A stretch of 64,000 nucleotides of DNA from Antedon mediterranea. Taxonomy: Eukaryota; Echinodermata; Crinoidea; Comatulida; Antedonidae. The notes beneath the pieces are model-generated. The model did not search any database, had not been told where the DNA came from, and worked only from the letters and a program-made list of their open reading frames with translations. Shown here one piece after another: positions 40,963-51,844 of this stretch (within the stretch, counting starts at the first letter, position 1; every line of letters begins with the position of its first letter). Position numbers and translations under genes: made by a program. The stretch covers positions 14,577,001 to 14,641,000 of the forward strand of contig NC_092674.1 of assembly GCF_964355755.1 (NCBI RefSeq), read 5' to 3'.

Positions 40963-41442
40963 TTACTTTTTACGACAAACATTACGATTTCTTCTAGGTA
41001 GTAGTTTACAATCTTCATATAATGGTAGAAGGCTATTTGTATAATTAGATGGACAATTACAACAGTATGGATACGGAGTGCACCCGAAGTTACAGCATAA
41101 CTGAGATTCCCAATCTACATCTTTTATTGCACTTGGAGAAAAGCTTAACTTTGCCGTTTCTATCGCTAATAGGTCTGCCAGTTCATCAACCAAGCCATAA
41201 CTAGTACTACTGATGTCATCTCTTTCTTCTGGATCTAGCAATATATCGTATATAATCGGAGGGTCATGCGATTGAAAGGTTGAATTCGGATTACACCTAC
41301 ACATTATGTCAATACCATCAGGTTCACAGTAGGAAGTGGTCTGGGTGTAATAATGTGCTTTATATTGAACTGTTCGAATCGCAAATGGTCCTTCGACGGA
41401 AGACGGTGTTGTGTCATAAATTAACAGTGATTGCCTTAAGCT
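40963..41442 (-). CDS. ARSA: Arylsulfatase exon 4 (C-terminal)
   Basis: Acceptor TTTACAG|AGC; 160 codons to TAA at 40963-40965. It contains the FAIRTVQYKAHYYTQ segment of the C-terminal subdomain and the multi-cysteine end, with a basic RRNRNVCRKK tail that human ARSA lacks. Confidence 0.93.
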   Translation of the reverse strand, partial: SLRQSLLIYDTTPSSVEGPFAIRTVQYKAHYYTQTTSYCEPDGIDIMCRCNPNSTFQSHDPPIIYDILLDPEERDDISSTSYGLVDELADLLAIETAKLSFSPSAIKDVDWESQLCCNFGCTPYPYCCNCPSNYTNSLLPLYEDCKLLPRRNRNVCRKK

Positions 41443-44400
41443 CTGTAAAGACAAAAAACCCAAGGAATTATAATTTCAATGGTATCAGTGATCAATCAAG
41501 TCATGTGTGAGGAAACCCACCCGAATAGACCTATCGCTACATTTCTCCGGTTCCATGGAATATTGGAAAATACAGTGGCCGTATTCAGATAAGGGAAACT
41601 CTTAGAATTAAAAAAAAAATCTCCTATCTGTATAAGTGAATACAATTAAAGGGAACAATATCTCACTTAAGTGCGATTGTTCAAAACGGCCACTGCACCA
41701 CATGTCTTTCACATGTTTTGCCTACTACCAAAGACCATCACCTAATACAAGAACCACCAAAACGGACAAAAGTTAAATTCAGTAAGAATGTCTATAAAAG
41801 ATTCTCACAAGGAAGATTTTAATTGGACGTGTATTTGATTTGTATTTTAAAACAAGCACCTACAATCCTCTTAGTAAAACAATATGTGGGCCTACCACCA
41901 CGGGATTCGAGAGGAAGCGAACGAGCTTACATCCTTACAGTGAATATTAAGAAACATAGGCATAAACATAGAAAGACTATCAAATACCTCGTCATTCTGA
42001 AATAGCACATCATAGAAGTCAAATCCATCTAATATAATATCATCTGTTGACGACCCAGTTATTCTTCTAATTGTTGGCCATATATCAAGATGGCTAAGCA
42101 ACTCGGTTGAAACCCCAGGGCTGATGCGTCCTTGCCAGTATATAACGGTTGGAATACGAATACCACCTTCAAATGTATTTGATTTCCCACAGCGAAATAT
42201 TCCATTGTGGCCTCCCAATGTGCCCTCACGACGGTCAGGCCTAATACAATTATAATATTTATTAGGCTAATACAGTAGGATAGTAATAACATATTATTTA
42301 GCGCGTTCAGTTAAGTAATGAATACCATAATATTTACCCATTGTCTGAAGTAAAAATCACCAGTGTATTATCGAGAACCCCACTTTCTCGAAGTTCTTGC
42401 ATAATGTCTCCAACCTCACCATCGAGTTCTGCCATGGAGTCAGTATACGGTCCTCCAAGCGTCGTGTTTCTATAGCGACGTCCAGCAAACTGGGGTGCAT
42501 GTGGATGCAATGAAGAATAAAGAAGGAAGAACGGTTTTCTATCACAAGCATTGGTCTGTATAAAGCTTTTAGCAGCTCTTATCTGTCTTTCTGCCAACGT
42601 TATCAAGTCTAATGGTTGTTCTATTAGTTCGTTGTTTAAAATTAACTGACATGGTGCCTTTTCAGGAGCATAATCAACTCCTTCACAGTCATCATCCGGG
42701 TAATAACATTTAAAGTTTGGACAATCACCAAGTGTAGTGGGAGTACCAAAAAAGAAATCGAAGCCATGAGTTAAGGGTAAAAATTCTCTGTTTTTACCAA
42801 CACCAAGATGCCACTTCCCAACTAGACCTGATATGTAACCATTATTAGAGAGCATTTCTGGAATTGTTATTTCTTCATGGCGTAGGCCATTGATAAACTC
42901 TTGATTAAAAAATGATTTATATCATTCCATACACCTGTACGTACCGGATAGCGGCCAGTAAGAAGTGAAGCCCTGTTTATAAAAAAAATCTTTGTTATTT
43001 ATTTGATAACATTGATCATATACAAGAATATAATTGAACAAGGCCAACAGCCATTAAGTCGCGTGCTACAATGCATAGTGATACCGGACCGACAGACAAA
43101 CAGACCGACAGACAGACAGACCGACAGACAGACGGACCGACCGACATAGTGAACTATACTGACCGAAATTACTGAACATGTTTAAAAATGTTGAAATGTT
43201 TAAAAACATTTATATTTTTTTAATTTACACGTGCGTAGCCTGTCACTTTTGACGTGCTCGTATAACGTAATTTCGAGTTAAAAAGTAAGTCAAGAAAACA
43301 GAAATCGGGCAAGAAGAGTGCGCAATAACATTTAACGCGCAGTGCGCGCGCAAAAATCTGCGCACTCATGGCAATTTTGTAAACGCTTAAAATTGCCTGA
43401 AACGTACTCTTATTTCATCGAAAATAAATTTTTAAAATTTTAAGCGCGCTTACGCATGCGTTACATGCGCTACGCACGTAATTGTATTGCCATATATGAT
43501 GATTTATGCCCTGAAATTTATGAGTACCAACTTTTATTTAATTGTGATTCATGGTTGTTAAGATATGATTACAAACGTGATTTCGTTAAATCGTGCGTAG
43601 ACCGCGTAATTTTTTATTGCGCACCGTGAAAACATAACCACATCGATTCCTGGCCATAAGGAATATTCTGTGAAAAATTGACTTAGCTAGATTAAACTGA
43701 TATCAAGATAAGGTCATAAAGCGATAAAACGCATAGTGATACCGGACCGACAGACAGACAGACAGACAGACCGACAGACAGACCGACAGACAGACAGACA
43801 GACAGACCGACCGACCGACCGACATAGTGAACTATAGAGTCGCTTCCACGCGACTAAAAACACAATGACAAGAAAGAAAGACAGAAAGAGACAACGACAT
43901 ATAATAAATCTTTAAAAGTTCAACATCAACAACATCAAAGTACACATAAATAGCCTCAACTTGCATTTGGTAACGGTTTAGGCCACCTTGAGCATTTCGA
44001 TCAAACTTGTTGACACGAAAATATCAAAGTGCACAGAATAGCCTCCAATCGAATTTGGTAACGGTTTAGGCCATTTTAAGCATTTCGATAAAACTTGTTG
44101 ACATAACATCAAAGTTCGCAGAATAGCCTTAATACGCATTTGGTAACGATTTAGGCCATTTTAAGCATATCGATAAAACTTGTTGACATAAAAACATCAT
44201 CAAAGTACACGCACAGAATAGCCTCAACTCGCATTTGGTAACGGTTTAGGCCATTTTAAGCATTTCGATAACATTGTTTAAATAATAAATACTGGGTAAT
44301 GAAATGCTGCGTTACGAAAGAACTGTTAGGAATCTTACCTTGCTGGACTGCAGACGGGAGAGGAACTATAAAACTGAGTAAACTTTTTCCCTCCACTAAA

Positions 44401-44607
44401 AAAAGCATCAATATTAGGTGTCGATGCCAGTGGATTTCCAAATGACTGTAAGTCACCATACCCCATGTCATCGGCCAAAAAAATTACAATATTTGGAGAA
44501 TTGTGGGTATCGCAATGAAAAAGATCAGTTTTAAGCACCAACAGAAAAAAGACAAGTCTAATAAAACCGGAGACATTTAAAGCTCTGTCCAATTTAGAAC
44601 ACAACAT
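40963..44607 (-). CDS. ARSA: Arylsulfatase A-like lysosomal sulfatase, four exons, one frame break
   Basis: Arylsulfatase A hydrolyses sulfate esters such as those of sulfatides in the lysosome. Exons are 44607-44339, 42972-42338, 42240-41988 and 41442-40963; phases match. Start: an acceptor ending GATGCAG sits at 44614, so I take the second ATG (44607), which gives a short lead and a hydrophobic signal segment (residues 17-27). Metal-binding LADDMGYGD, the formylglycine signature CSPARASLLTGR (Cys86, spanning intron 1), GYISGLVGKWHLG, SLHPHAPQF, VIFTSDNG and FRCGKSNTFEGG are all present. The cysteine-rich end, LCCNFGCTPYPYCCNC, is specific to the arylsulfatase A branch. About 545 residues versus 507-509 in human ARSA; the extra length is mainly the C-terminal tail. 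The frame breaks once, at the A6 run 42907-42912: one more base would rejoin GVWNDINHF to NQEFINGLRHEE. Otherwise the gene looks functional, so assembly error, polymorphism or recent inactivation are all possible. Confidence 0.92.
41500..41987 (-). other. Arylsulfatase intron 3
   Basis: No repeat or exon recognised in this intron. Confidence 0.45.
41988..42240 (-). CDS. ARSA: Arylsulfatase exon 3
   Basis: Bounded by GTATTAG|GCC and GAG|GTATTT. It encodes LGGHNGIFRCGKSNTFEGGI with the catalytic Lys and LLSHLDIWPTI, GSSTDDIILDGFDFYDVLF. Confidence 0.93.
42338..42972 (-). CDS. ARSA: Arylsulfatase exon 2, with missing base in T6 run
   Basis: Bounded by AAACAG|GGC and AATGG|GTAAAT. It completes the sulfatase signature (ASLLTGRYPVRTGVW) in one frame and continues from NQEFINGLRHEE to VIFTSDNG in another. 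The switch falls in the homopolymer 42907-42912. An alternative reading, a 35 nt GT-AG intron removing GTGTATGG...ATCAAG, would also restore frame, but it is too short for a normal metazoan intron and would remove conserved residues. Confidence 0.9.
43083..43146. repeat. GACA/GACC microsatellite 1
   Basis: Imperfect (ACAG/ACCG)n tract between GATACCGGACCGACAGAC and CGACATAGTGAACTATA, in arylsulfatase intron 1. Confidence 0.85.
43228..43720 (-). repeat. Dispersed repeat R3, inverted copy
   Basis: Reverse complement of 20240-20760. It lies between the two GACA/GACC microsatellites inside arylsulfatase intron 1. Confidence 0.75.
43730..43860. repeat. GACC microsatellite 2 with terminal hairpin
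   Basis: ATAGTGATACCGGACCGACA leads into (GACA/GACC)n, then CGACATAGTGAACTATAGAG and the hairpin AGTCGC-TTCCA-CGCGACT followed by AAAAA. Nearly the same end stands at 45938-45992. It looks like the end of a dispersed element (see findings). Confidence 0.7.
43921..44276. repeat. 85-95 bp tandem repeat, four copies
   Basis: Unit: ACATCAAAGTACAC, AGAATAGCCTCAACTCGCAT, TTGGTAACGGTTTAGGCCAT, TTTAAGCATTTCGATAAAAC, TTGTTGACATAAA. Copies differ by small indels. It lies in arylsulfatase intron 1, ending 62 bp from exon 1. Confidence 0.9.
44339..44607 (-). CDS. ARSA: Arylsulfatase exon 1 (signal peptide to active-site Cys)
   Basis: Donor AGCAAG|GTAAGA. It encodes the hydrophobic leader, NSPNIVIFLADDMGYGDLQS with the paired metal-binding Asp residues 46-47, and SSSPVCSPA with the Cys converted to formylglycine. 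An upstream in-frame ATG at 44619 would add MQEI but lies within the acceptor sequence. Confidence 0.9.
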
Positions 44608-44619
44608 AATTTCCTGCAT

Positions 44620-45890
44620 CGAAAAGAAAAAATATTTCAGACATTGATTATGATTAGGCAGTACTTATATTAGATATTAGCCTACGTGAAATGTGGAAAT
44701 ATTGAAAACAAAGGCCCGTCTCATTTGTACTTTATACTAATCCCATTAATTTACTCAAGTTAAAAGAATAGCATATTACCAAATGTGTACTTTTGCTTAG
44801 TTTCCAAACGTAGTTTCTTTCCTTGTTTTTGTAGCCATACTGTATAATGAGCATCAAATATACTCCGACGATCAACTACTACCCTCACAAATAAAATGTA
44901 GGAATATCAAATAAAATTATACAATCGACTTTAAACACACTATAAACATAATTCGCAGTCAATTTAAATTTAAAACGGTAGGTCTTTATATAAAATACTA
45001 TTTATGATTTTAACTATTCATTGATCTCTTTCATGTTAGTATATTTTAATTATTGTGCGCATTATCTCTTTTCATTTTCCATTTAGGTGATCTACCCGAC
45101 AGTCCTTTTTTTCGATTTTTGGTAAATCCGTCATTTGGATTTTGACCTTTTCTAGCGCTTTTTTGTTTTGTCTTTGTACTTTTTTGACGAAATAAATGAA
45201 ATGAAATATACGGGTTGTTGCAATTAGTAGTACCGGTAAAAATATATTTTTAAAAAAAGGCTTATATTTTAGTGTGGGTGTTAAGCAAGAACACATTTTA
45301 AAACCTATAGCCTGGATAACTCTATTTTAGTACAGTACGGTATAACATATATATAATAGCCAAAATTGATTCCTCTATCACCTCCTAAGCCGCAAGTCCG
45401 ATACTAGCGCCGCTCGAGCTGGGGTTAAGACTAATTTCTTTGCAACTGCCGAATCCCGAGTTCGGTAATTCTCGACAATTTTCCTACGCCACAATTAGGC
45501 CTAGGTCAGTCACTCCGGTAATTAGCAATCGAGGCTAGACAGCAGCACATGTGATCAGCGCAGCTGCAGTTATAGTATAGCCGCAGTGTTGCGCCATTTC
45601 AAATGAAACGGGCGGTAAGAAACTGTATTCTTGATAATGTTAACCCAGGCTAAGTTATGTTTCTTACTAATTACTATTCCTAAGCTGATATATAGACAAT
45701 AGCTGAATGAAACTGAACAACAGGAGACTGCAAGAATATTCATCCAGATTCAACTAAGTCACTGTTCTCCAGTCGGAAATGATATTAACATAGGCCTACT
45801 TTGGAAGCATTTACAAAACATGACAAATTACCTGACGACTATGAAATGCAGGAGTATATGTCCTATTCCAATACAAACATAAGGACAGAA
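44620..45890. other. Arylsulfatase 5' region; no other gene seen
   Basis: An intron in the 5' UTR is implied by the acceptor at 44614. A GC/CpG-richer patch at about 45385-45620 (CGCCGCTCGAGCTGG, AGCGCAGCTGCAG) is a plausible promoter, inferred from composition only. Confidence 0.35.
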
Positions 45891-45898
45891 AAAAACTG

Positions 45899-45930
<32 letters not shown>

Positions 45931-45992
45931 TTAGTCTTTACCGATCAACCGACCGACATAGTGAGCTCTAGAGTCGCGTTGCACGCGACTAA
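45899..45992. repeat. Poly-A run followed by CGACATAGTGAGCT hairpin end
   Basis: A run of about 27 A, then ACCGACCGACATAGTGAGCT, CTAGAGTCGCGTTGCACGCG and ACTAATAA. The arms AGTCGCG/CGCGACT pair around TTGCA. Same end as 43800-43860. Confidence 0.7.
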
Positions 45993-46005
45993 TAAACTTC
46001 TATTA

Positions 46006-46006
<1 letters not shown>

Positions 46007-46070
<64 letters not shown>
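46007..46070. repeat. (TA)n microsatellite
   Basis: About 32 uninterrupted TA dinucleotides. Confidence 0.98.
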
Positions 46071-46073
<3 letters not shown>

Positions 46074-47600
46074 CACAGACAAAACAAGAACAAAGATACA
46101 GATGTATATTACAAATTATAATATTAACGAGATTCTGTTTTTTTGTTGTTTTTTGTTGTGACTGCATGTTTTTTAAACATTCATTTTACAGTGAGCACTA
46201 CTATTATTTGCGATGTTTCTGTACATTTGTATTTAAAATTGTTGCTTTTAGAACTCAAACAAAATAGACACTGAAATATACAGAACTAGCAAGGGCTGTT
46301 TTCAAAATTAGTTTAAATATTTCTCAGTACACATAGCACCCGACGCCAGTATACTGTACTCACCAATTTCCACCCCTCTTCAATAACACCCCACACTCTT
46401 TTTAAAAAATAAATTCTTCCCAGGACAATTCATTTCAATTTTAGCTTCATAAGGGGTATACATAATTATCTATGATGGGCCAATGGTTTAAGTACGTTGT
46501 AAACTGTGTAAATGAATAGGTGTCATTGGCTGATAATTAAAATATCTAATTTTTATACTGTGGCCTACATCACCACCCCAAACTCCCATCCTATTCCCAG
46601 GGATAATTAAAATACCAATTTTCCATCACAATTCTGGTCAATTTGATAGCCTCCTACCCCTAGCCTAAGCCAAATCCAATCCCCTTCAACACCCACACCT
46701 TATCGCCCCACCCCCTTTCCCACCAAATCTCCGGACTTTTTTAATGTAGTTTAAAACCTTTCCGGTACAATTGCGGTTATTTTTAAACCCCATATGTATG
46801 GTTACGGGCAGAAACAGAAATTTGTATAACGAGCAGACATCAAAAGTGGGGAATTTGGATCCCATTTGGCACCTAACTTGAATCCAAGATGGAGGATGAT
46901 GTTGAAATATAGTTTAGAACTTTCCAGGTACAATTTTAGTCATTTTTAATTCAAGAGTGCAATACATAGCTGATAGGCATAGTTTAAGAACTTTGCAAAC
47001 TATATTATTATATAAATTAATAGGTGTCATATTGAATGCTTAATGAAAGAAATATCTAATTTGAATACCGCTGACTCTTCCCCAGCCTATATTTTGACCA
47101 CATTTACAAACTCTCTCTCGGCACTATCCATCTATTTATAGATGTGTGTATACTGCATTGTACTATATTACTCTATTATCTTTTTTGATTCCGGAATCTT
47201 ACAATCATTATAAGATGACAGTACCCGTCCATTGGACGGGTACATGCTAGTAATAAATAAATAAAGAACGCTGTGTCCTCAAACAAGTCTATTGCTAATA
47301 GAACATGATGGCCATTTCTGAATTTTCATAAATGTCAATCAATTTGGAATCGTCGATTTCAGCATAATCACCGCACTACCCTAATACAGTATTACTGTAT
47401 TACTGTATCTAATTCAAATATGTGTGTATATTCTACCTATTTATCAAAATGTATTATTTAACTTGTTTGTGTGTATTCATTTTAGTAGTTAAAAAAACCA
47501 AAGATAGCAAGCTAACTTCATTCAATCAAGATGTGTCTTACGAAATACGAAAAAGAATTACAAACTAACACACAGATAGAAATGTAATGTAATGTAGACT
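46071..47600. other. Intergenic, no gene seen
   Basis: C-rich patches (CCCCACACTC, CATCACCACCCC) alternate with AT-rich sequence; no conserved frame or repeat was recognised. Confidence 0.4.
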
Positions 47601-47609
47601 GACATAGAT

Positions 47610-48370
47610 ACAATGTGCAAATGGTCTCATGATTGGCAGCAGCTACCGTTTAAATTGACCAGTAAAGTCATTCATTCTGGGTCAAAGAATTTGATGTATG
47701 AATACTTTATTGGCCTTGGTGATAACAAAGTTGGTATTCATAGCGTTTCTCAAGAAACAGATTTAGGAATATTGATTGATCATAAATTAGGCTTCTCTGC
47801 CCATACTTCCAAGATTGTTAAATCTGCAAACAGGATACTCGGTATAGTAAGAGTTATATGTATCTGTACAAATCTATGATCAGACCTATATTGGAATATG
47901 GTGGTAGTTCATGGACGCCTCTGTATCAGAAAGATTACAATCGTTTCGAATAAGTTCAACATCCTCAAGGTTAGTGTCTGAATTGAGGAGTAAGCCATAT
48001 GAAGAGAGATTGAAGTTATTGGATTTGCCTACCTAGCCTTTAGAAAGAAAAGAATGGATTTAATTCAAACTTTCATAAATTTGATAATATCGAGGCAGGA
48101 AATTATTTCAAAGATCTAAATACCAGCAAACCAGGGGGAATGTTTTTAAGGTATCGAAATCCAAATACAATAAAAACATTAGAAAAAGAGCATATGCAGT
48201 TAGAGTTATAAATGATTGGAACTCACTACCAAACTATATTGTGACGGAACCAACGATTAACAAGTTCAAAACCGGCATTGCAAAGTTATGGTCTGACCAC
48301 CATCTCAAGTTTCGCCCATATGTTACCGAGGAGTTCTCATTGATGACAATGGAGGGACAAATGAGCTAGT
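47610..48370 (+). pseudogene. LINE reverse transcriptase C-terminal fragment
   Basis: Pieces in shifting frames give the usual order of a CR1/Jockey-type LINE: SKVIHSGSKN, SQETDLGILIDHKLGFSAHT, KIVKSANRILGI, then YKSMIRPILEYGGSSW, and finally YAVRVINDWNSLPNYIVTEP followed by TINKFKTGIAKLW. Stops and frameshifts make it inactive. The palm catalytic motif lies further 5' and is absent. Confidence 0.8.
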
Positions 48371-48716
48371 TCTAAAAGTCCTACGGTTCAAGGTAACCGT
48401 CCATTTATAATACATTGTTTGGGTTGTATAGGCCTACAACTCTATTAGAGAAACAAACTACGGATTATTCTTAATATAGGATAGGCAAGTGAGTGAGTGG
48501 AACCGTAATTACGTAGCCATAACATCGGCAGGGGTTTGAGGCTCACTCCATGTTGGTGTTATCCGTATTCATTTTGTTTAGTAGGCTTATTACATGTTGC
48601 GGAATGGGAAAAAATATATCAAGGCTTAGACAAGTGCCATACGCATCCCTTTCCTTTATACTCTTTCCAAACGAGTGATAGGCCTATATATATTGTTTTC
48701 ATTATTAATGTGAATG
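48371..48716. other. Between transposon fragments, no gene seen
   Basis: No recognisable feature. Confidence 0.35.
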
Positions 48717-48854
48717 GCCTTACCCAAAGTATTGACAACAGACCATGGAAGAGAGTTTGTCAATGAACTCATGGAGTTCCATGATGAACTCAATGATGAG
48801 CTCATGAAGAAATTGAACATTGAGTATCGTCTCACCACACCCTACCATCCACAG
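48717..48854 (+). pseudogene. Integrase core fragment (DDE type)
   Basis: An open stretch reads LPKVLTTDHGREFVNELMEF, then LMKKLNIEYRLTTPYHPQ. TDHGREF holds the second catalytic Asp region, and LTTPYHPQ is the signature that follows it in integrases of gypsy-type retrotransposons and Ginger/KRBA2-type DNA transposons. It stops exactly at a donor-like CAG|GTTGGT where NG...E would follow; the catalytic Glu is missing. Confidence 0.7.
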
Positions 48855-49257
48855 GTTGGTATATTACCTGCATTTACATACCCGTAAATAGGATTGATTG
48901 CTTGAATAGAATAAGCATATTAGTCTGCAAAAGCGCAGTCTAGTAAGCGCATCAGCGATACAGTATATTGTGTCTCCAATCAATACCCCATTCCTTTTTC
49001 AATAAACGTTGCAGATGACGTTCATCAATGCGCAGCATAAGCTAAAAACATGTTAATGTTACTAATTAAATTGTAATTATTAGGCATATTATTATTATTT
49101 GCGACCAGTATGCATACGATCCACACCCATTCATTTCTCCAAGATGATGAGTGGCACGACTATGTCGATACCTGCGTGTTTGCCTCTAACACGTCAAGGC
49201 ATGATTCGACACATTTTACATATCGTTCTAGCTAATGTTTCTTCCTAATCACACTAC

Positions 49258-49420
49258 AGTTGACGTCGCGGTTGACAGCACAGAAACAGAGGAAATCCTG
49301 AAGAAGTATAATGATTCTGAAGAGATGCCACAGTACGATTGATCAGCGACTAAAAGATCGCCAGAAATTCTAGAAGAGGCCAAGACCAACATAAGTAAAA
49401 AATACAATAGAGAAAGTATG
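49258..49420 (+). pseudogene. Fragment downstream of integrase (Ginger/KRBA2-like spacer)
   Basis: VDVAVDSTETEEILKKYNDS then, after a stop, EILEEAKTNISKKYNRES: a Lys/Glu-rich helix with the NIKK-type pattern seen after the integrase core in such transposases. Assignment rests on order and resemblance. Confidence 0.35.
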
Positions 49421-49589
49421 CCCGTCCTAACATGTTATTGATTTAGATTCGGTGAGTACACCAGTCCACAGAAGCCAATTATATGGATAGACAACGGGGC
49501 AGTTTAGCTGAGCGTGGATGACAGGAAAATATTAGAGTTCAACCCGTTGGTTAAACTCAAGCATCATTAATGCGTCGCAGACGATATTA

Positions 49590-49800
49590 AATAGAGTACC
49601 TGGATTCCAGGATGTTGAACTAGGATCAATTTCTGGATTTAATATTGAAGGAGGAGAATTTATACAAATATTACATGGAAGTGGACACTGGCTGTCAGTA
49701 CTATTGGTACTGTTCACCGCAATGTCGTGTTATACGATAGTGGATATTCTATGACTCCATCTGACATTAAGAAACAGATAGCCTCACCAAAGATTATATA
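49590..49800 (+). pseudogene. Cysteine-protease-like fragment (HW...YDS)
   Basis: The frame from about 49596 gives VPGFQDVELGSISGFNIEG, GEFIQILHGSGHWLSV, then, after a small frame change, GTVHRNVVLYDSGYSMTPSD. The spacing of the GHW and YDS motifs is that of the Ulp1/C48-like protease modules carried by some invertebrate transposons. It is broken and partial. Confidence 0.5.
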
Positions 49801-50316
49801 GCGCCTGGAGGATTTTTTTTCAATCAGACCGAGATGAGACGCCACCTTAAACATTGTTTCGAGTGTGGAATATTCTCGATGTTCCCAATACAAAAAATCA
49901 TATATAGTATATATTAGGTATAAAGCAGCAACACGGATAATAGTTTTTTTGCGACTGCAGAATGCCATAGGTTGCAGGAGAACGCATGGTGCAATGTGGT
50001 AAATGCCAGTAATGGTACCACTTTAGCTGTTTTAAGAAGTTTAAAAACAAAATCAGAAAAAAATGCCCCATGGTTCTGGAAAAAATGTTAAATCAACTCA
50101 AAACAAATAACCATGACTTCGTAAAAATATCAGTTAATTATTATTTAGAATAAAAATAGAAGAAAGAAACGGGCAGGTAGAAAACTGAGACGTAAAATTA
50201 AAGTAACTAGGCTCAATAGGCCTAAATCATCAGAAACGTATCCAATGTCAACATAATTTAATCAGTATTAGGACAGAACCCTAGACAAAAGTATTTTGCC
50301 CAAGCCCAAAGGCACG

Positions 50317-50530
50317 AATTTTTCTATCCAATGCCAGATCACTAAAGAACAAAGTTGATGAGTTTGAAAATAAGATATTTAAACTTGGCATCGATGTAGC
50401 TGTTATCACTGAATCCTGGCTGAATGATTAAACTGAAGCAAAAGCTGACATTCCTCGATACACTTGTATTACCAAGAAGAATAGAAACAAACGTAGTGGC
50501 GGGGTAATCGCTTAATTGTTTGTAGTACTT
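50317..50530 (+). pseudogene. LINE endonuclease N-terminal fragment
   Basis: NARSLKNKVDEFENKIFKLG, IDVAVITESWLND, a stop, then TEAKADIPRYTCITKKNRNK and RSGGVIA match the start of the APE-type endonuclease of non-LTR retrotransposons; the ITESWL motif includes the catalytic Glu. Stops break the frame soon after. Confidence 0.75.
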
Positions 50531-51239
50531 ACAAATAACCAGTGTGAGTGTTCGTAATAAAGATGACAAGCTAGACAAAATGCGTTTTGTTTATTTAAGA
50601 ATATATGGGTCGATACCGTAGTACAGAGTGCTAAAAAAATTGGGATACTCCATAATGATTATACTCACCCTGCACATCTTCCAGAGGGCGATTCAAATAT
50701 TTCATTCGGATACTCGATCCCAGCAACAACCCCACCCGCCTAACCTTTAAACTATGCACCAGGGGAGTTTTTGAAGTTTAGTTAAAATTCTTCCCACAAG
50801 TAGAATTTCGGTTTGATACCACTCCGAAGTGCAAAGGACTAACATATCCAGTACACATTAAAATTTTGCATGGATGTCAGTTAATTTTTATCAATATAAA
50901 ATATTATCAGTACAATAACAATTGCGGTCAATGTGACTATAACAAACTATTTCTTATTTGCGACCAATTTGGCGCACCATATGTAGACGTAAATACAATG
51001 TATCGTCCCCCTATTATATCCCCCCACACACTCTCTCCACCAACCACAACTTCAGCAGCAGCAGGCAACAACACAAAAAACGCTCACCAGACAGACCAAA
51101 AATAAATGGCAAGTTACTAAAACATACAAGTTGAAATGATATTGAAACACATTTAATTATCTTAAATTATCTCATTTTTTACTATCAATAAATGATCAAC
51201 CTACTGCGTATTTACCTAGGCTTAGATGGTAAGCCTACA
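50531..51239. other. Intergenic, no gene seen
   Basis: Possibly further LINE debris up to 50,760; nothing conserved recognised. Confidence 0.35.
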
Positions 51240-51500
51240 TAGGCCTAGGCCTAGTTAAGGCTAGGAAAGGCCCTGGGTAGCGGGGATACCCGGGTAGCGG
51301 GACGGTTCGGTCCTGACATGAGACGGTTCGGTCCTGACATGAGACGATTCGGCCCTGGGCTGGGACGATTTGGCCTAGGACTAGTCAGCCCATTTATCGG
51401 CTTTGATATGCATTTTTAGGGAATAAATAAGCCCTTTCTTCAAAATTTGTTTTCAGAGAGACTCTGGGACAGGCCTACTCTAGGCCTAGGCCTACTACAG
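51240..51500. repeat. AGGCCTAG-rich tract with 21 bp GACGGTTCGGTCCTGACATGA repeats
   Basis: Two good and two decayed copies of GACGGTTCGGTCCTGACATG stand at 51301-51365, inside an AGGCCTA-rich tract. Confidence 0.7.
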
Positions 51501-51844
51501 AAAATGATGCAACCAATAAGATAATTACAAAGGTTGTTGGGTCTATCGTCACTCGAAGATGACATGATTGAAACTTATAAGATTGTTCATGGTCTCGAAA
51601 ATGTTTGTTTTTCCGACTTTTTTACTTTCCATAATTCTGCTGGCCATTTTACACGAGGTCATCCTAAAGTTGTGTAAACCTTGGTTTAATACTTTTAGTA
51701 GAGCCTCTTTCTTTGATTTACGTATCATAATAGTACATGGAACTCATTAGCCCTTTCACATTGTTTCAAGCCCAACACTTAACATTTTCAAGCAAAAATA
51801 TGACACATCAATACTATGACTCTATGAGAGGAGGCAGCCTCTAC

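Noticed and set aside
42896-42935. A 35 nt GT-AG intron in arylsulfatase exon 2
   Set aside because: It would restore frame but is below normal metazoan intron size and would delete residues that align with other arylsulfatases; a missing homopolymer base is simpler.
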